A stretch of DNA of 64,000 bases from Streptomyces albus subsp. albus (GCF_000719865.1 NZ_JOID01000019.1:1-64000), one strand, 5' to 3'. Counted from the stretch's first letter, positions 41,351 to 50,171 are shown. Made by a program: numbers and translations. The notes: a model not told the origin generated them from the sequence alone.

Positions 41351-42420
41351 GCGGGGTGGCCTCCGGACGTGGTGCGCGGGTGGGTGCGGGCGAGTTCCCG
41401 GCCGTAGCCGAACTCCGGGAAGCGCCACAGGCCGTCCGCGTCCGGGGGCGGGAACGCGGCCCAGGCCAGGCCGGGGTGGCGCTGGGCGATGGCGTCGGCG
41501 GTGTGGAGGTGGGCCGCCGTGTCGAAGGCGAGGGAGGAGAAGAGGGCGAGCAGGACCCAGAGCTTCTGGTCGGGCGCGCCCGGCTTGAGGAGCTTCGCGG
41601 CGAGGGCGGTGCGGTCGCGGAAGCCGAGCCCGGCGAAGGCCGAGCCGACGACCGGCAGCAGGACCCGGCCCCTGGCGAGCGCGTACGCGACGGCCTGGGT
41701 GTCCAGCAGTTCGGCGAGGACCGGCAGCAGCGGCGCGAGCCCCAGCTCGGGGAGGCACAACAGGTCGACGGTGCCGGCCTGTACGGCGCCGGGGCCGGTG
41801 GCGGCGCCCGCGACGGCGCGGTCGCCGGTGTAGCGCTTCTCGCCCGGGACCATGGTGTCGGCGAACGCCTCCAGGGCGGTCCGCCAGGCGGTGATGTCCG
41901 GGACGGCGGCGGGCGCGGGCCCGGCGGCGGGTGCGGAGGCGGGTGCGGAGGCGGGTGCGGCGGCCGAGGCCCGCGCGGGGACGGCGAGCGCGCCGGCCTG
42001 GAGCGCGGCGACGGCACCGGCCAGGCCGAGCACGAGCTGCCGCCGGGTGGGGCGGCGGGGGGCCGGGGGCGGGCTCGGAGTCCCGGTCGGTCGTGTGCCG
42101 GGTACTGCGCCGGGCATCGCGCCCGTTACGGCAGTCGGTGCTGCTCCGGGGGTTCGGCCCGGAATCGCGCCCGGCGCGGCACCCGTCACGGCAGTTGGCG
42201 TTACTCCGGGGGTGCGGCCCGGCGTTGTGCTCGGCAGGGCAGTGGGCACGGTGCCCGGCGTTGCTCCGGGAGCGCGGCCCTGCGGTGTGCCCGGCCTGCC
42301 CGGGATCTCGTCCGGGGTTCCGCCCTGCCTGTCCCGCACACCGTCCGCCGTCGTGACCACTGCCGTCCCCGGAGGGACGTCTCGCCTCGCGCCCGGTGAG
42401 CCGCTGGGCCGCGGCGGCAT
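41347..42420 (-). CDS. DUF5987-like Tat-exported partner of the GMC oxidoreductase
   Basis: 357-aa protein. The first 125 residues are low-complexity Pro/Gly/Thr with repeats such as TPTAVTGAAPGA. Then TRRQLVLGLAGAVAALQAGALAVPA resembles a Tat signal, and a domain (about 190-350) opens with FADTMVPGEKRYTGDR, similar to gluconate-dehydrogenase subunit 3 and DUF5987 proteins, which are small partners of GMC enzymes. Internal placement of a Tat motif after a long disordered lead is odd; the true start may lie nearer. Its stop overlaps the GMC start. The upstream gene ends eight bases before. Confidence 0.75.
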   Translation of the reverse strand: MPPRPSGSPGARRDVPPGTAVVTTADGVRDRQGGTPDEIPGRPGTPQGRAPGATPGTVPTALPSTTPGRTPGVTPTAVTGAAPGAIPGRTPGAAPTAVTGAMPGAVPGTRPTGTPSPPPAPRRPTRRQLVLGLAGAVAALQAGALAVPARASAAAPASAPASAPAAGPAPAAVPDITAWRTALEAFADTMVPGEKRYTGDRAVAGAATGPGAVQAGTVDLLCLPELGLAPLLPVLAELLDTQAVAYALARGRVLLPVVGSAFAGLGFRDRTALAAKLLKPGAPDQKLWVLLALFSSLAFDTAAHLHTADAIAQRHPGLAWAAFPPPDADGLWRFPEFGYGRELARTHPRTTSGGHPA

Positions 42421-42428
42421 CCGCCCGC

Positions 42429-43136
42429 TCACCGGGCCCGCCACGCGCAGGACAGGCTCAGCGGCAGCTCGACCTTGACGCCGAGGGCCGCGCGCTGCAA
42501 GGCGTCGGCGAGCGCGGGGTCGTAGGGGCGGAGGGCGTCGGCCGCTTCCTCGCCCGTGGCCGGTATTCCGGCGACCGTGATGTTGCGGGCCTTGAGCGCG
42601 GCCTCGCCCGTCGACTGGTCGAACCAGTAACTGCCGTCCCAGCCGACGAGGGCGGGACCGCCGGGGTGGGTCTGGACGCTCCAGTGGTCCAACTGCCAGT
42701 AGCGGCAGGCGGGGATGGCGAGGGCGAAGCGGGCGGGCTCGGCGAGCAGGAAGCGCAGGGCGCCGCCGTTGCTGAGGGTGATGTCGCGCTTGGCGTACTC
42801 GACGCAGACGGGGTCGGTGCCGATCAGGTCGAACGGCGGGGTCTCGCCCTCGCCGTACCGGTGGAAGGCGCACGCGTCGCCGAAGGCGGGGTCGGTGTAG
42901 CCGCGGATGCCGACTGAGACGGTGCCGCTCGTGGCGCCGGCGGAACCGGCGGCGTCGGCGTACTCGGTGTCGTATCCGGCGCCGGTGGCGGTGAGCCCGG
43001 TGGCGCCGGTGACTTCGGCTATTTCGGTGGCAGCGGCGGGCGCGGCGGGGAGCGCGGAGAGGAACAGCGCGGCGCTCAACCCGGCCACGGCGGCGCGCAG
43101 TCGGAGGGGGGAGACGGCGCGGGGTGGCGTGGGCAC
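42429..43136 (-). CDS. secreted protein of unknown function, first gene of the GMC operon
   Basis: 235-aa protein with a Sec signal peptide (hydrophobic core AAVAGLSAALFLSALPA, cleavage near AAA-TE). The mature part has five cysteines and several aromatic residues (YWQLDHW, DGSYWFDQ) and no recognised domain. It is the first gene of a four-gene operon with DUF5987, GMC oxidoreductase and CrtC-like proteins. GTG at 43136 with a modest AGCAGG site. The 287 bases upstream to the P10 gene carry the direct repeats at 43240-43255. Confidence 0.75.
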   Translation of the reverse strand: MPTPPRAVSPLRLRAAVAGLSAALFLSALPAAPAAATEIAEVTGATGLTATGAGYDTEYADAAGSAGATSGTVSVGIRGYTDPAFGDACAFHRYGEGETPPFDLIGTDPVCVEYAKRDITLSNGGALRFLLAEPARFALAIPACRYWQLDHWSVQTHPGGPALVGWDGSYWFDQSTGEAALKARNITVAGIPATGEEAADALRPYDPALADALQRAALGVKVELPLSLSCAWRAR

Positions 43137-43239
43137 GGCAGGGACCTGCTTCCCGTCGGGACGTGCGGGGGGCGTGGGTGGGCAGACGTGGCGGGGGACA
43201 AGACGTCGGAGCCGGGGCGGATTCCGGCCACCGCTGGCT

Positions 43240-43255
43240 GGTTACCTTCGGTTAC
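43240..43255. promoter_or_regulatory. direct repeats GGTTAC, ten bases apart
   Basis: GGTTAC at 43240-43245 and 43250-43255, one helical turn apart, in the promoter region of the GMC operon (on the minus strand GTAACC repeated). Could be a regulator half-site pair; a chance occurrence cannot be ruled out. Confidence 0.4.
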
Positions 43256-43423
43256 GCGGGCCTGCATCCTGATGTTCCCGCGTCCACGGCGCAACCCCTT
43301 CCGGATCCGCCTCCACAAACTCCACCCGACTCCCGACCACGGGAAGCGCACGCGGCGCGCGGGGCCGCGCCCGCGACTCCGGCGCGCAGGGGTGCTCCGG
43401 GCGAGCCCGGCCGGCGGTGCCCG

Positions 43424-44383
43424 TCAGGCCCGCGGTGCCCCGGCCGGCTCCACCGACGTCACGATCACGGTGACCGTCACCGGTCCGGGGGCGCCGCCCT
43501 CCGCGGCCCGGGCCACCTCCGTGCGGACGGCCCGGGCCACGTCGAGGGCGCGATGGTCCTCGGCGGTGGCGAGCTGGATCCGGACATGCCGGGCCGGGGG
43601 ATCGTCGCCCTCCTTGATCCGTACGGCCTGGGCGAGCCACTGGCCGGTCCGTGCCCCGGGCGGCTCCGGAACGGGGGCGAGGCGCATCACGCCGGGCACG
43701 GCCGTCGCGGCGTCGGCCAGCTCCGCGGCCGGATCCCGGACGGGCACGGGACCGGGTGAGGGGTGCGGCGCCGGGCCCGGCGACGGGTGCGGGGAACCGG
43801 AGGCCGGGGCCGCCCCGGCGCCGTCGGCTCCCGCCCGGGCCGGCCCGGCGCCGTCGGTTCCGGGCGGGGGCGTTCCCGTGCCGTCGGCTTCGGCCGGGCC
43901 CGGACGCCACTCCGCGAACCGGTCCGCGAACCGGTCCGCGAACCGGTCCGCGGACGGGTCCGGGGCCCGGTCCGCGCCGGCGGGCTCCGCCAGCAAGTCC
44001 GTCACCCGCAGGTCGATCTCGGCCGTCGGCAGCCCGAGGCGTTCGGTGGCCGCGGCGAGCAGTGCCCGGCGCAGCTCCCGGGCGGTGCGGGGCAGGGGCC
44101 GCCGCGCCGATGCCGCGAAGTCCGCCTCGATCCGTAGGGGTTCCGGGGGAAGCGCGGCCCCGGGGACCCGGATGGCCGGTTCGGGTGCTGCTGCCCCCGG
44201 TGCGGCCAGGCGGACTCTCACCGTGCCGAGCCGCACACCGTGCACCCGGGCCGCCGCTCGGCCCAGCACGGCGCAGGCGGCGCGCTCGGTGATCCAGGCT
44301 CCGTCCCCGGGCTCGCCGAGGGGCAGGAGAAGGCCCGCGCCGAGCGGGCTCCGTCCGCCCCGCGCCCATCCGTCGGCCGTCAT
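43424..44383 (-). CDS. nucleopolyhedrovirus-P10-family-named streptomycete protein
   Basis: 319-aa protein of a streptomycete family that databases label nucleopolyhedrovirus P10-like, apparently a misnomer. It has an N-terminal conserved stretch (GAGLLLPLGEPGDGAWITERAA), a beta-alpha unit with VRVRLAAPG, a disordered central part with 12-bp repeats encoding DRFA (43916-43970), and a C-terminal VTVTVIVTSVEPAG end. It is divergent from the Asp23 cluster and probably belongs to it, as the fold pattern (VRVR...VTVTV) resembles Asp23. Function unknown. ATG at 44383. Confidence 0.7.
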   Translation of the reverse strand: MTADGWARGGRSPLGAGLLLPLGEPGDGAWITERAACAVLGRAAARVHGVRLGTVRVRLAAPGAAAPEPAIRVPGAALPPEPLRIEADFAASARRPLPRTARELRRALLAAATERLGLPTAEIDLRVTDLLAEPAGADRAPDPSADRFADRFADRFAEWRPGPAEADGTGTPPPGTDGAGPARAGADGAGAAPASGSPHPSPGPAPHPSPGPVPVRDPAAELADAATAVPGVMRLAPVPEPPGARTGQWLAQAVRIKEGDDPPARHVRIQLATAEDHRALDVARAVRTEVARAAEGGAPGPVTVTVIVTSVEPAGAPRA

Positions 44384-44566
44384 CGGCCACCACCTCTTCC
44401 GTGTGTGCTGTGTCGGGACCGCCGCGAGCGGTCCCGGCCGGCGGCCTGCGCCGCCGGTCCGGCGGGCCGGGTCCACCGTATGTCCGCAAAAGAGGCATGA
44501 CACGGAAAAAGGATCTAACTTGGGAAATCGGGAGGAATTATCTCTTCCGGGAAGGGATCACCGGTC

Positions 44567-45040
44567 ATGACGGAAACGGCACAGCAGAACAGGTCCGGCA
44601 CCTCTGCCAAGGAGTCCGCGGGCGGCGGGGCGTACACCGCCGACGGCGGTGTACGGGGCAAGACCAGCGTCGCGGACGGCGTGGTCGAGAAGATCGCCGG
44701 GATGGCGGCCCGTGACGTGGACGGCGTGCACGCCATGGGCGGCGGCTTGACCCGGGCCTACCACGCGGCGCGGGAAAGGGTGCCCGGGACGACCAAGTCC
44801 GTCGCCCACGGGGTCCGGGTCGAGGTGGGCGAGAAGCAGACCGCGATCGATCTGGAGATCGTCATCGACTACGGGGTCTCCATCAAGGATGTCGCCACCT
44901 CCGTGCGGGAGAGCGTGATCTCCGCGGTGGAGTGGATGACGGGTCTGGAAGTCGTCGAGGTGAACATCTTCGTCAGCGACGTGAGTCTCCCGGGCGAAGA
45001 GGAAGAGCAGACGGAGCAGGCGCAGCCACGGCTCCGGTAG
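44567..45040 (+). CDS. Asp23/Gls24-family envelope stress protein
   Basis: 157-aa Asp23/Gls24 protein. The core TSVADGVVEKIAGMAARDVDGVHAM and VEVGEKQTAIDLEIVIDYGVSI are textbook. In firmicutes Asp23 is bound to the membrane by AmaP and responds to envelope and alkaline stress; an AmaP-like gene lies downstream at 46590. First gene of a five-gene rightward operon. ATG at 44567 with GAAGGG upstream. Sigma-B-type control is common for this family, but I could not find a clear GGGTAT box here. Confidence 0.92.
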   Translation: MTETAQQNRSGTSAKESAGGGAYTADGGVRGKTSVADGVVEKIAGMAARDVDGVHAMGGGLTRAYHAARERVPGTTKSVAHGVRVEVGEKQTAIDLEIVIDYGVSIKDVATSVRESVISAVEWMTGLEVVEVNIFVSDVSLPGEEEEQTEQAQPRLR

Positions 45041-45121
45041 CCGGACCCCGCGCAACGCGAAGAATGCGACGAGTGCGGAGAAGACGCACCCGAAGAACCC
45101 GGAGAACGCGAAAGAGGCACG

Positions 45122-45313
45122 ATGAGCATGGCCATGGTGGGCCTGGTCGCCGGGATGGCGCTGGGCTTCGCAGGGTACTTCGGCGGCTTCGGGGCTTTTC
45201 TCCTCGTGGCGGCGCTGGGCGCGGTGGGATACGTCGCCGGGCGGTTCGCGGACGGTGATCTGGAGCCCGGCGACTTCTTCCAGTCCCGTGCGCGCGCCGA
45301 CCGGCGACGGTGA
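45122..45313 (+). CDS. small membrane protein of the Asp23 operon (DUF2273-like)
   Basis: 63-aa protein with two short hydrophobic helices (about residues 4-20 and 22-40) and a charged C-terminus, like the DUF2273 proteins that sit between Asp23 paralogues. It may bridge the soluble Asp23 proteins to the membrane. ATG at 45122 has a GAAAGAGGC site. Stop is three bases before the next GTG. Confidence 0.8.
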   Translation: MSMAMVGLVAGMALGFAGYFGGFGAFLLVAALGAVGYVAGRFADGDLEPGDFFQSRARADRRR

Positions 45314-45316
45314 CCG

Positions 45317-45724
45317 GTGGCACAGCCGCAGACCGCAGCTCCGGCGGTCCCCGCACATGAGCGAGGGGCGACACGTGTCGCCGACCGGGTCGTCGCGAAG
45401 ATCGCTTCGCGGGCGGCCCGTGAGGCGCTGAGCGCATTCGAGGAGTCCGGGCCGCTCGTGACACCCGGCCGCACGGCACCCCGCGCGCGGGCGTCCGTGC
45501 GGCCCGCGCTCGGGCGGGGGCGGTCGCTCGGGGACGCGCGGGTGCACCTGGAGGTGGAACTGGGCTATCCGTCCGACATCGGCGCGCAGTGCGGGGCGGT
45601 CCGCCGCGCCGTCACCGAACGCGTCGGCGGGCTGGCGGGCATGACGGTCCATGACGTCGTGGTGACGGTCGAGCGGCTGCACTCGGCCCACACGCGGGGC
45701 GAGGGCCGGGGGAGGGTGCGATGA
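45317..45724 (+). CDS. second Asp23/Gls24-like protein
   Basis: 135-aa Asp23-like protein: TRVADRVVAKIASRAAREAL and VHLEVELGYPSDIGAQCGAVRRAV. It differs from the first by a proline/arginine-rich middle. GTG at 45317 begins three bases past the small membrane protein gene; its stop overlaps the next ATG (ATGA, 45721-45724). Confidence 0.85.
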   Translation: MAQPQTAAPAVPAHERGATRVADRVVAKIASRAAREALSAFEESGPLVTPGRTAPRARASVRPALGRGRSLGDARVHLEVELGYPSDIGAQCGAVRRAVTERVGGLAGMTVHDVVVTVERLHSAHTRGEGRGRVR

Positions 45725-46581
45725 GCGAGCGGGACCCGGAGCCGCAGGCGCCGCTCCGGCCACTCTCGGCGGCCGGTGACGCCGGACCGTCCTCGTCCGC
45801 GGCGCCGGGCGGGACCCCGCCGGGCGGAAGCCCGGCCGCCGGCCGGGGCGACGGGCACTCCGGCGCAAGCCCTGCGGGAGGAGCCGGCGGGCACTCCGGT
45901 CCCGGTGAAGGGGCCGCTGTGCGGGCCGACGGAGGGGACGGGGGAGGGGCCGACGGAGGGGCCGACGGAGGGGCCGGGGGAGGAACCGGCGGCCCGGCCG
46001 AGGGGCCGCGGGCCGACGAGCCGGCCGAGGGGCGGGCCGGGCACCGGCTCTGGTCCACCCGGCGCCTCCCCGCCACCGTCGTCGCCCTGGTGGCGGCCGC
46101 GGGCACCGGCCTGCTCCTGTACGACGTGGCCGCCGTACGGGCCGGCGGCCCCGCGATGCGCTGGCGGCGGGTGCTCGCCGACGAACTGGCGACCCGGCCG
46201 CTCGACGACCCCTGGGTGCTCGCCGGAGCCGCGCTGGCGGCGGCCGTCGGACTGTGGCTGCTGATCCTCGCGGTGACCCCGGGCCTCCGGGGCCTGCTGC
46301 CCATGCGGACCCCGGCCGGGTCCGGCGACGTACGGGCCGTACTCGGCCGGTCCGCCGCCGAGCTCATCCTGCGCGACCGCGCCATGGAGGTGCCGGGCGT
46401 CCAGTCGGCCCGCGTCCGCGTGCGCCGCCGCAGGGTCAGGGCGAGGGTGGCATCCCACTTCCGCGATCCCGGCGACATCCGGGCCGACCTGGACGCGGCC
46501 CTGGCGGACGGGGTGCGGGAACTCGGTCTCGCCCGGCGGCCCGCGCTCTCCGTTCGCGTCCACCGCCCGAGGAAGGGGTGA
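45721..46581 (+). CDS. DUF6286 membrane protein of the Asp23 operon
   Basis: 286-aa protein: a Gly/Ala/Ser-rich N-terminus of about 110 residues, two membrane helices (about 118-140 and 157-178), and a basic C-terminal unit (VRARVASHFRDPGDIRADLDAAL) typical of DUF6286 proteins found with Asp23 genes. The C-terminal unit itself is Asp23-like in pattern. Coupled to the upstream gene by an ATGA overlap. Confidence 0.85.
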   Translation: MSERDPEPQAPLRPLSAAGDAGPSSSAAPGGTPPGGSPAAGRGDGHSGASPAGGAGGHSGPGEGAAVRADGGDGGGADGGADGGAGGGTGGPAEGPRADEPAEGRAGHRLWSTRRLPATVVALVAAAGTGLLLYDVAAVRAGGPAMRWRRVLADELATRPLDDPWVLAGAALAAAVGLWLLILAVTPGLRGLLPMRTPAGSGDVRAVLGRSAAELILRDRAMEVPGVQSARVRVRRRRVRARVASHFRDPGDIRADLDAALADGVRELGLARRPALSVRVHRPRKG

Positions 46582-46589
46582 CGCCACAC

Positions 46590-47186
46590 ATGCTCAGGAC
46601 CGTCAACCGGCTGCTGCTGGGGCTGGGCGGGCTGGCCCTGTTCGCCCTGGGCGGCGCCGCGCTGGCCGGCGGGTTCGACCTCGAACGGCACGGGGACTTC
46701 CGGCTGCCCGGCTGGTGGCCCTTCGGGGGACCGGACGACGTGATCCTCACCGACGCGGCGCGGACCCGGTTCCGGGACGACGGGTGGTGGTGGCCGGTCG
46801 TCCTCGCGGCGCTCGGCGTGCTCCTCGCGCTCCTGCTGTGGTGGCTGCTGAGCCAACTGCGCCGGCACCGCCTCGCGGCGGCCCCCGTCGACAGCGGCGA
46901 CGGGGTGGGAGGGGAGCTGCGGGGACGGGCACTGGAGGACGCCGTGGCCGCTGAGGCGGAGGCGATGGAGGGCGTCGCCCGGGCACGCGTCCGGCTGACG
47001 GGCCGGCCCGCGGCGCCGCGGGCGCGCGCCGGGCTGCGGCTCGAACCGCACGCCCGGCCGGTGAGCGCCCTGGAGCGGCTGGCCCGGGATGCGCTCCGGC
47101 ACGCGCGCGAGTCGGCGGGCGTGGGCAGCCTTCCGGCGGAGGTCAGGCTCCACGCGGTGCGCCACCGGGCGCGCCGGGTGACCTGA
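46590..47186 (+). CDS. AmaP-like alkaline-shock membrane anchor
   Basis: 198-aa membrane protein with two helices (about 5-25 and 65-85) separated by a Trp/Pro-rich loop, followed by a basic cytoplasmic domain (about 110-198). It fits the alkaline shock response membrane anchor protein AmaP, which tethers Asp23. It ends the operon. ATG at 46590 with GGAAGGGG upstream, 8 bases past the DUF6286 stop. Confidence 0.82.
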   Translation: MLRTVNRLLLGLGGLALFALGGAALAGGFDLERHGDFRLPGWWPFGGPDDVILTDAARTRFRDDGWWWPVVLAALGVLLALLLWWLLSQLRRHRLAAAPVDSGDGVGGELRGRALEDAVAAEAEAMEGVARARVRLTGRPAAPRARAGLRLEPHARPVSALERLARDALRHARESAGVGSLPAEVRLHAVRHRARRVT

Positions 47187-47211
47187 CGGCCCGCCGCCCG
47201 CGCCGCGCCCC

Positions 47212-47670
47212 TCAGGGGTGCATACGAGCGCCCTTCAGCGCCTTGTCGACCGCGTTGCGCGGCCCGTGCACGGCGAGGCCCACCAGATCCAGCTGATCTC
47301 TCCGCACGGCCCGTACCGCGGCGCGGTTGTCCCGGTCGTTGCCGGTGGCGAAGAGGTCCGAGGTGAACACGGACCGGGGCAGCGAGCGGGACAGGACCCG
47401 GCGGTGTGCGGCGGCCAGGGTCTCCTTCGTCCCCTCGAAGACCAGGACGGGCTGGCGGAACATGGGCAGGTAGGGCGTGCCGTCGGCGTCGGCGTACGGT
47501 TCGCCGATCACTTCGGGGAGCGCCGAGCCCAGGCCGCTGACCAGGAACGCGGTGACGTTCAGCCGCTGCCAGGACTCCAGGTCCTCGCGCAGGAGAACGG
47601 CGATCTTGGTGTCGAACCGCACGGGGGCGTTCTCGGCGTACCCGGTGTTCTCGGTGTTCTCGTTCGTCAT
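47212..47670 (-). CDS. DUF2000 family protein
   Basis: 152-aa DUF2000 protein: RFDTKIAVLLREDLESWQRLNVTAFLVSGLGS and the LFATGNDRDNRAAVRAV and LDLVGLAVHGPRNAVDKALKGARMHP parts match the family, which has been linked to the PTH2-like fold. Divergent by 49 bases from an AraC-type regulator that probably controls it. The N-terminal Asn-Thr-Glu repeat (NTENTGYAEN) suggests a short slippage. ATG at 47670 has no clear ribosome site. Confidence 0.87.
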   Translation of the reverse strand: MTNENTENTGYAENAPVRFDTKIAVLLREDLESWQRLNVTAFLVSGLGSALPEVIGEPYADADGTPYLPMFRQPVLVFEGTKETLAAAHRRVLSRSLPRSVFTSDLFATGNDRDNRAAVRAVRRDQLDLVGLAVHGPRNAVDKALKGARMHP

Positions 47671-47719
47671 GCCGTGAGACTGCCAACCGCACCGCGGCGG
47701 CTTCTTGTACGTTCCTGGC

Positions 47720-48541
47720 ATGGTGGCACGCCAGGAGATCTCCGCGTGGCGGCCGCGGGTGCCGGGGATCGCGGAGGTCCTCCACGCCCGCTTCACCGGG
47801 CACGCGTACCCGATGCACGTCCACGACGTGTGGACGCTGCTGATCGTCGACGACGGCGCCGTCCGCTACGACCTGAACCGCCGCGAGCACGGCACCCCGC
47901 GCGACACGGTGTCCCTGCTCCCCCCGCAGGTGCCGCACAACGGCTCGTCCGCCACCGCGCGGGGCTTCCGCAAACGGGTGCTCTACCTGGACCTGACCCA
48001 ACTCGACGAGCACTACATCGGCCCGGCGGCGGACACCCCCGACATGGCCGACCCCCTGCTGCGCCGGCGCGTCGGACAGCTGCACGCGGCGCTGGCGCGG
48101 CAGGGCGGCGAACTCGAGGCGGAGAGCCGTCTGGCCCTGATCGGTGACCGGCTGCGCGGCCGGCTGCGACCCCGGCTCGCCGCCCGCCCGCCGGAGACCG
48201 GTCGCGGTGTGGCCCGCGACCTGCGGGACCTCCTCGACGCACGGCTGCCCGAGGGGGTGAGCCTGGAGGAGGCCGCGAAGCTGGTCCACGCCCACCCCAC
48301 CCACCTGGTGATGGCGTTCACCGCCGCCTTCGGCATCGCCCCGCACCAGTACCTGACGGGCCGCCGGGTCGAGCACGCCCGGCGGCTGCTCCTCGACGGC
48401 CGGCCACCCGCGGAGGCGGCGGCCGCGTCCGGCTTCTACGACCAGGCGCACCTGACCCGCCACTTCAAACGCTTCACGGGCACGACCCCCGGCCGCTACG
48501 CCCGCGGGGCGGCCGCTCAGGGGTCACGGGTCGGGCGGTAG
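47720..48541 (+). CDS. AraC-family regulator
   Basis: 273-aa AraC regulator: an N-terminal cupin (about 15-100; HVHDVWTLLIVDDGAVRYDL ... PPQVPHNG) and two C-terminal HTH units (about 180-265; ASGFYDQAHLTRHFKRFTGTTPGRYARG). Divergent from DUF2000. ATG at 47720 has no ribosome site, so leaderless translation is possible; an in-frame TTG at 47705 is the alternative. Confidence 0.9.
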   Translation: MVARQEISAWRPRVPGIAEVLHARFTGHAYPMHVHDVWTLLIVDDGAVRYDLNRREHGTPRDTVSLLPPQVPHNGSSATARGFRKRVLYLDLTQLDEHYIGPAADTPDMADPLLRRRVGQLHAALARQGGELEAESRLALIGDRLRGRLRPRLAARPPETGRGVARDLRDLLDARLPEGVSLEEAAKLVHAHPTHLVMAFTAAFGIAPHQYLTGRRVEHARRLLLDGRPPAEAAAASGFYDQAHLTRHFKRFTGTTPGRYARGAAAQGSRVGR

Positions 48542-48775
48542 ACCCGGCCCCCGGCCGTGGTGGCGGTGACCCCGGACCGCGCGGAACGCCGCGGAGCTCC
48601 GGGCCGCGGAAACGCGCCCGGGGGGCGCCGGATTCGCCGGCCCGGCGAACGGATCGGCTCCGCGCCCCGTATTCGTACCCGATCGAGGGACGCGTCCGGA
48701 CCGAGTCGGCGGTAGCTTCACGGGTGGGCGCAGACGGGCCGCGAAGACCGCGGCCACAGGGCGATGGGGGCGGGC

Positions 48776-50116
48776 ATGACAGCGGTGAGTGACGCGGTGC
48801 GGAGAGGCGGCGTGCCTCCGGTGGTCGTGGCGCGCGGGGCCATGTGGACGTTCGCCATCGTCAACGTGGTGATCGTCGAGGCGCTGTTCCTTGGAGCCGC
48901 TCCGGGCAAGAACGAGGTGCTCACGGTCGCCAAGTTCTTCGGAGTACACGCGGCCCTGCTCCTGTTCTTCCAACTGCTGCTGGTGGCCCGGCTGCCGTGG
49001 CTGGACCGGCGCATCGGGATGGACCGGCTCACGGTGTGGCACCGCTGGATCGGTTTCTCCCTGCTCTGGACCGTCCTCACCCACGCCGTGCTGGTGGTGC
49101 TGGGCTACGCGAGACTCGACGACGCGTCCATGGGGAAGACGTTCCTCGCCCTGAGCGGGGTGCCGGCCTCCCTGCTGGGCATGCTCGCCGCGGCCGTCAT
49201 CGCCGTGATAGCCGCGGTCTCCGCCCGGCCCCTGCGGCGGCGGCTGCGGTACGAGGTCTGGCACGGACTGCACCTGCTGCTCTACGCCGCCCTCGGCCTG
49301 TCGTTCGTCCACCAGCTGCTGGAGACCAAGACGTTCACGTCCTCCCCGTTCGCGACGGCCTACTGGTGGATCCTGTGGCTGTTCGCCTTCGGCGCTCTGC
49401 TGGCCGGGCGGGTCGCCGTGCCGCTGTGGCGCAACGCCCACCACCGGTTCCGCGTCGCGGCCGTGGTGCCGGAGTCGGACGACGTGGTCTCCGTGTACGT
49501 CACCGGCCGGCACCTCGGCGAACTTCCCGCCCGGGCCGGGCAGTTCTGCGTCTGGCGCTTCCCGGGCCACCAGCACTGGTGGTCGGCCAACCCGTTCTCC
49601 CTGTCGGCGGCGCCGGGCGGCGAGGGGCTGCGCCTCACGGCGAAGGCGGCGGGCAGCGCCAGCGCCGGCCTGCGGAACCTCCCGGTCGGCAGCCGCGCCT
49701 TCGTCGAGGGACCGTACGGGGCGTTCACCTCGCTGCACCGGACCCGGCCCGGCGCCCTGCTGATCGCCGGCGGGGTGGGGATCACGCCCGTGCGGGCGAT
49801 GCTGGAGGAGCGGGAGACCGGCGACCTCGTCGTGCTGTACCGGGTCCGCAGCGAGGAGGACGCCGTGCTGCTGGACGAGGTGCGCGAACTGGTCGAACGC
49901 CGGGGTGGACAGCTGCACTTGCTCACCGGCAGGACCGACGAGCACGCCGCCCCGCCGTTCGCCCCGGACAGCCTGCGCCGGCTGGTCCCTGACGTCACCG
50001 AACGCGATGTGTACGTCTGCGGCCCGCCCGCCATGACCGCGGCCGTGCTCGCCGGCCTGCGGGAGCTGCGGGTCCCCGCACGGCAGGTGCACGCCGAGAG
50101 GTTCGGGCTGGCCTGA
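48776..50116 (+). CDS. ferric-reductase-like flavocytochrome
   Basis: 446-aa NOX/ferric reductase-type protein: about six membrane helices with paired histidines (HRWIGFSLLWTVLTH, WHGLHLLLYAALGLSFVH) for two haems, an FAD-binding domain (GQFCVWRFPG, WWSANPFSLSAAP, VEGPYGAFT), and an NAD(P)-binding domain (LLIAGGVGITPVRAML, VYVCGPPAMTA). It passes electrons from NAD(P)H across the membrane to iron or oxygen. ATG at 48776 follows GGGGGCGGGC; four codons earlier another ATG is possible. Stands alone. Confidence 0.92.
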   Translation: MTAVSDAVRRGGVPPVVVARGAMWTFAIVNVVIVEALFLGAAPGKNEVLTVAKFFGVHAALLLFFQLLLVARLPWLDRRIGMDRLTVWHRWIGFSLLWTVLTHAVLVVLGYARLDDASMGKTFLALSGVPASLLGMLAAAVIAVIAAVSARPLRRRLRYEVWHGLHLLLYAALGLSFVHQLLETKTFTSSPFATAYWWILWLFAFGALLAGRVAVPLWRNAHHRFRVAAVVPESDDVVSVYVTGRHLGELPARAGQFCVWRFPGHQHWWSANPFSLSAAPGGEGLRLTAKAAGSASAGLRNLPVGSRAFVEGPYGAFTSLHRTRPGALLIAGGVGITPVRAMLEERETGDLVVLYRVRSEEDAVLLDEVRELVERRGGQLHLLTGRTDEHAAPPFAPDSLRRLVPDVTERDVYVCGPPAMTAAVLAGLRELRVPARQVHAERFGLA

Positions 50117-50171
50117 CCCGTGGAGCGGCGGGACGGCGCGCTGCGACGTACCGCCGTCCCGGCCTCCGCGA

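Noticed and set aside
38559..42017. 1152-codon leftward frame spanning several genes
   Set aside because: Only its last 381 codons, from the ATG at 39704, look like protein; the rest is an out-of-frame reading of the GMC and DUF5987 genes.
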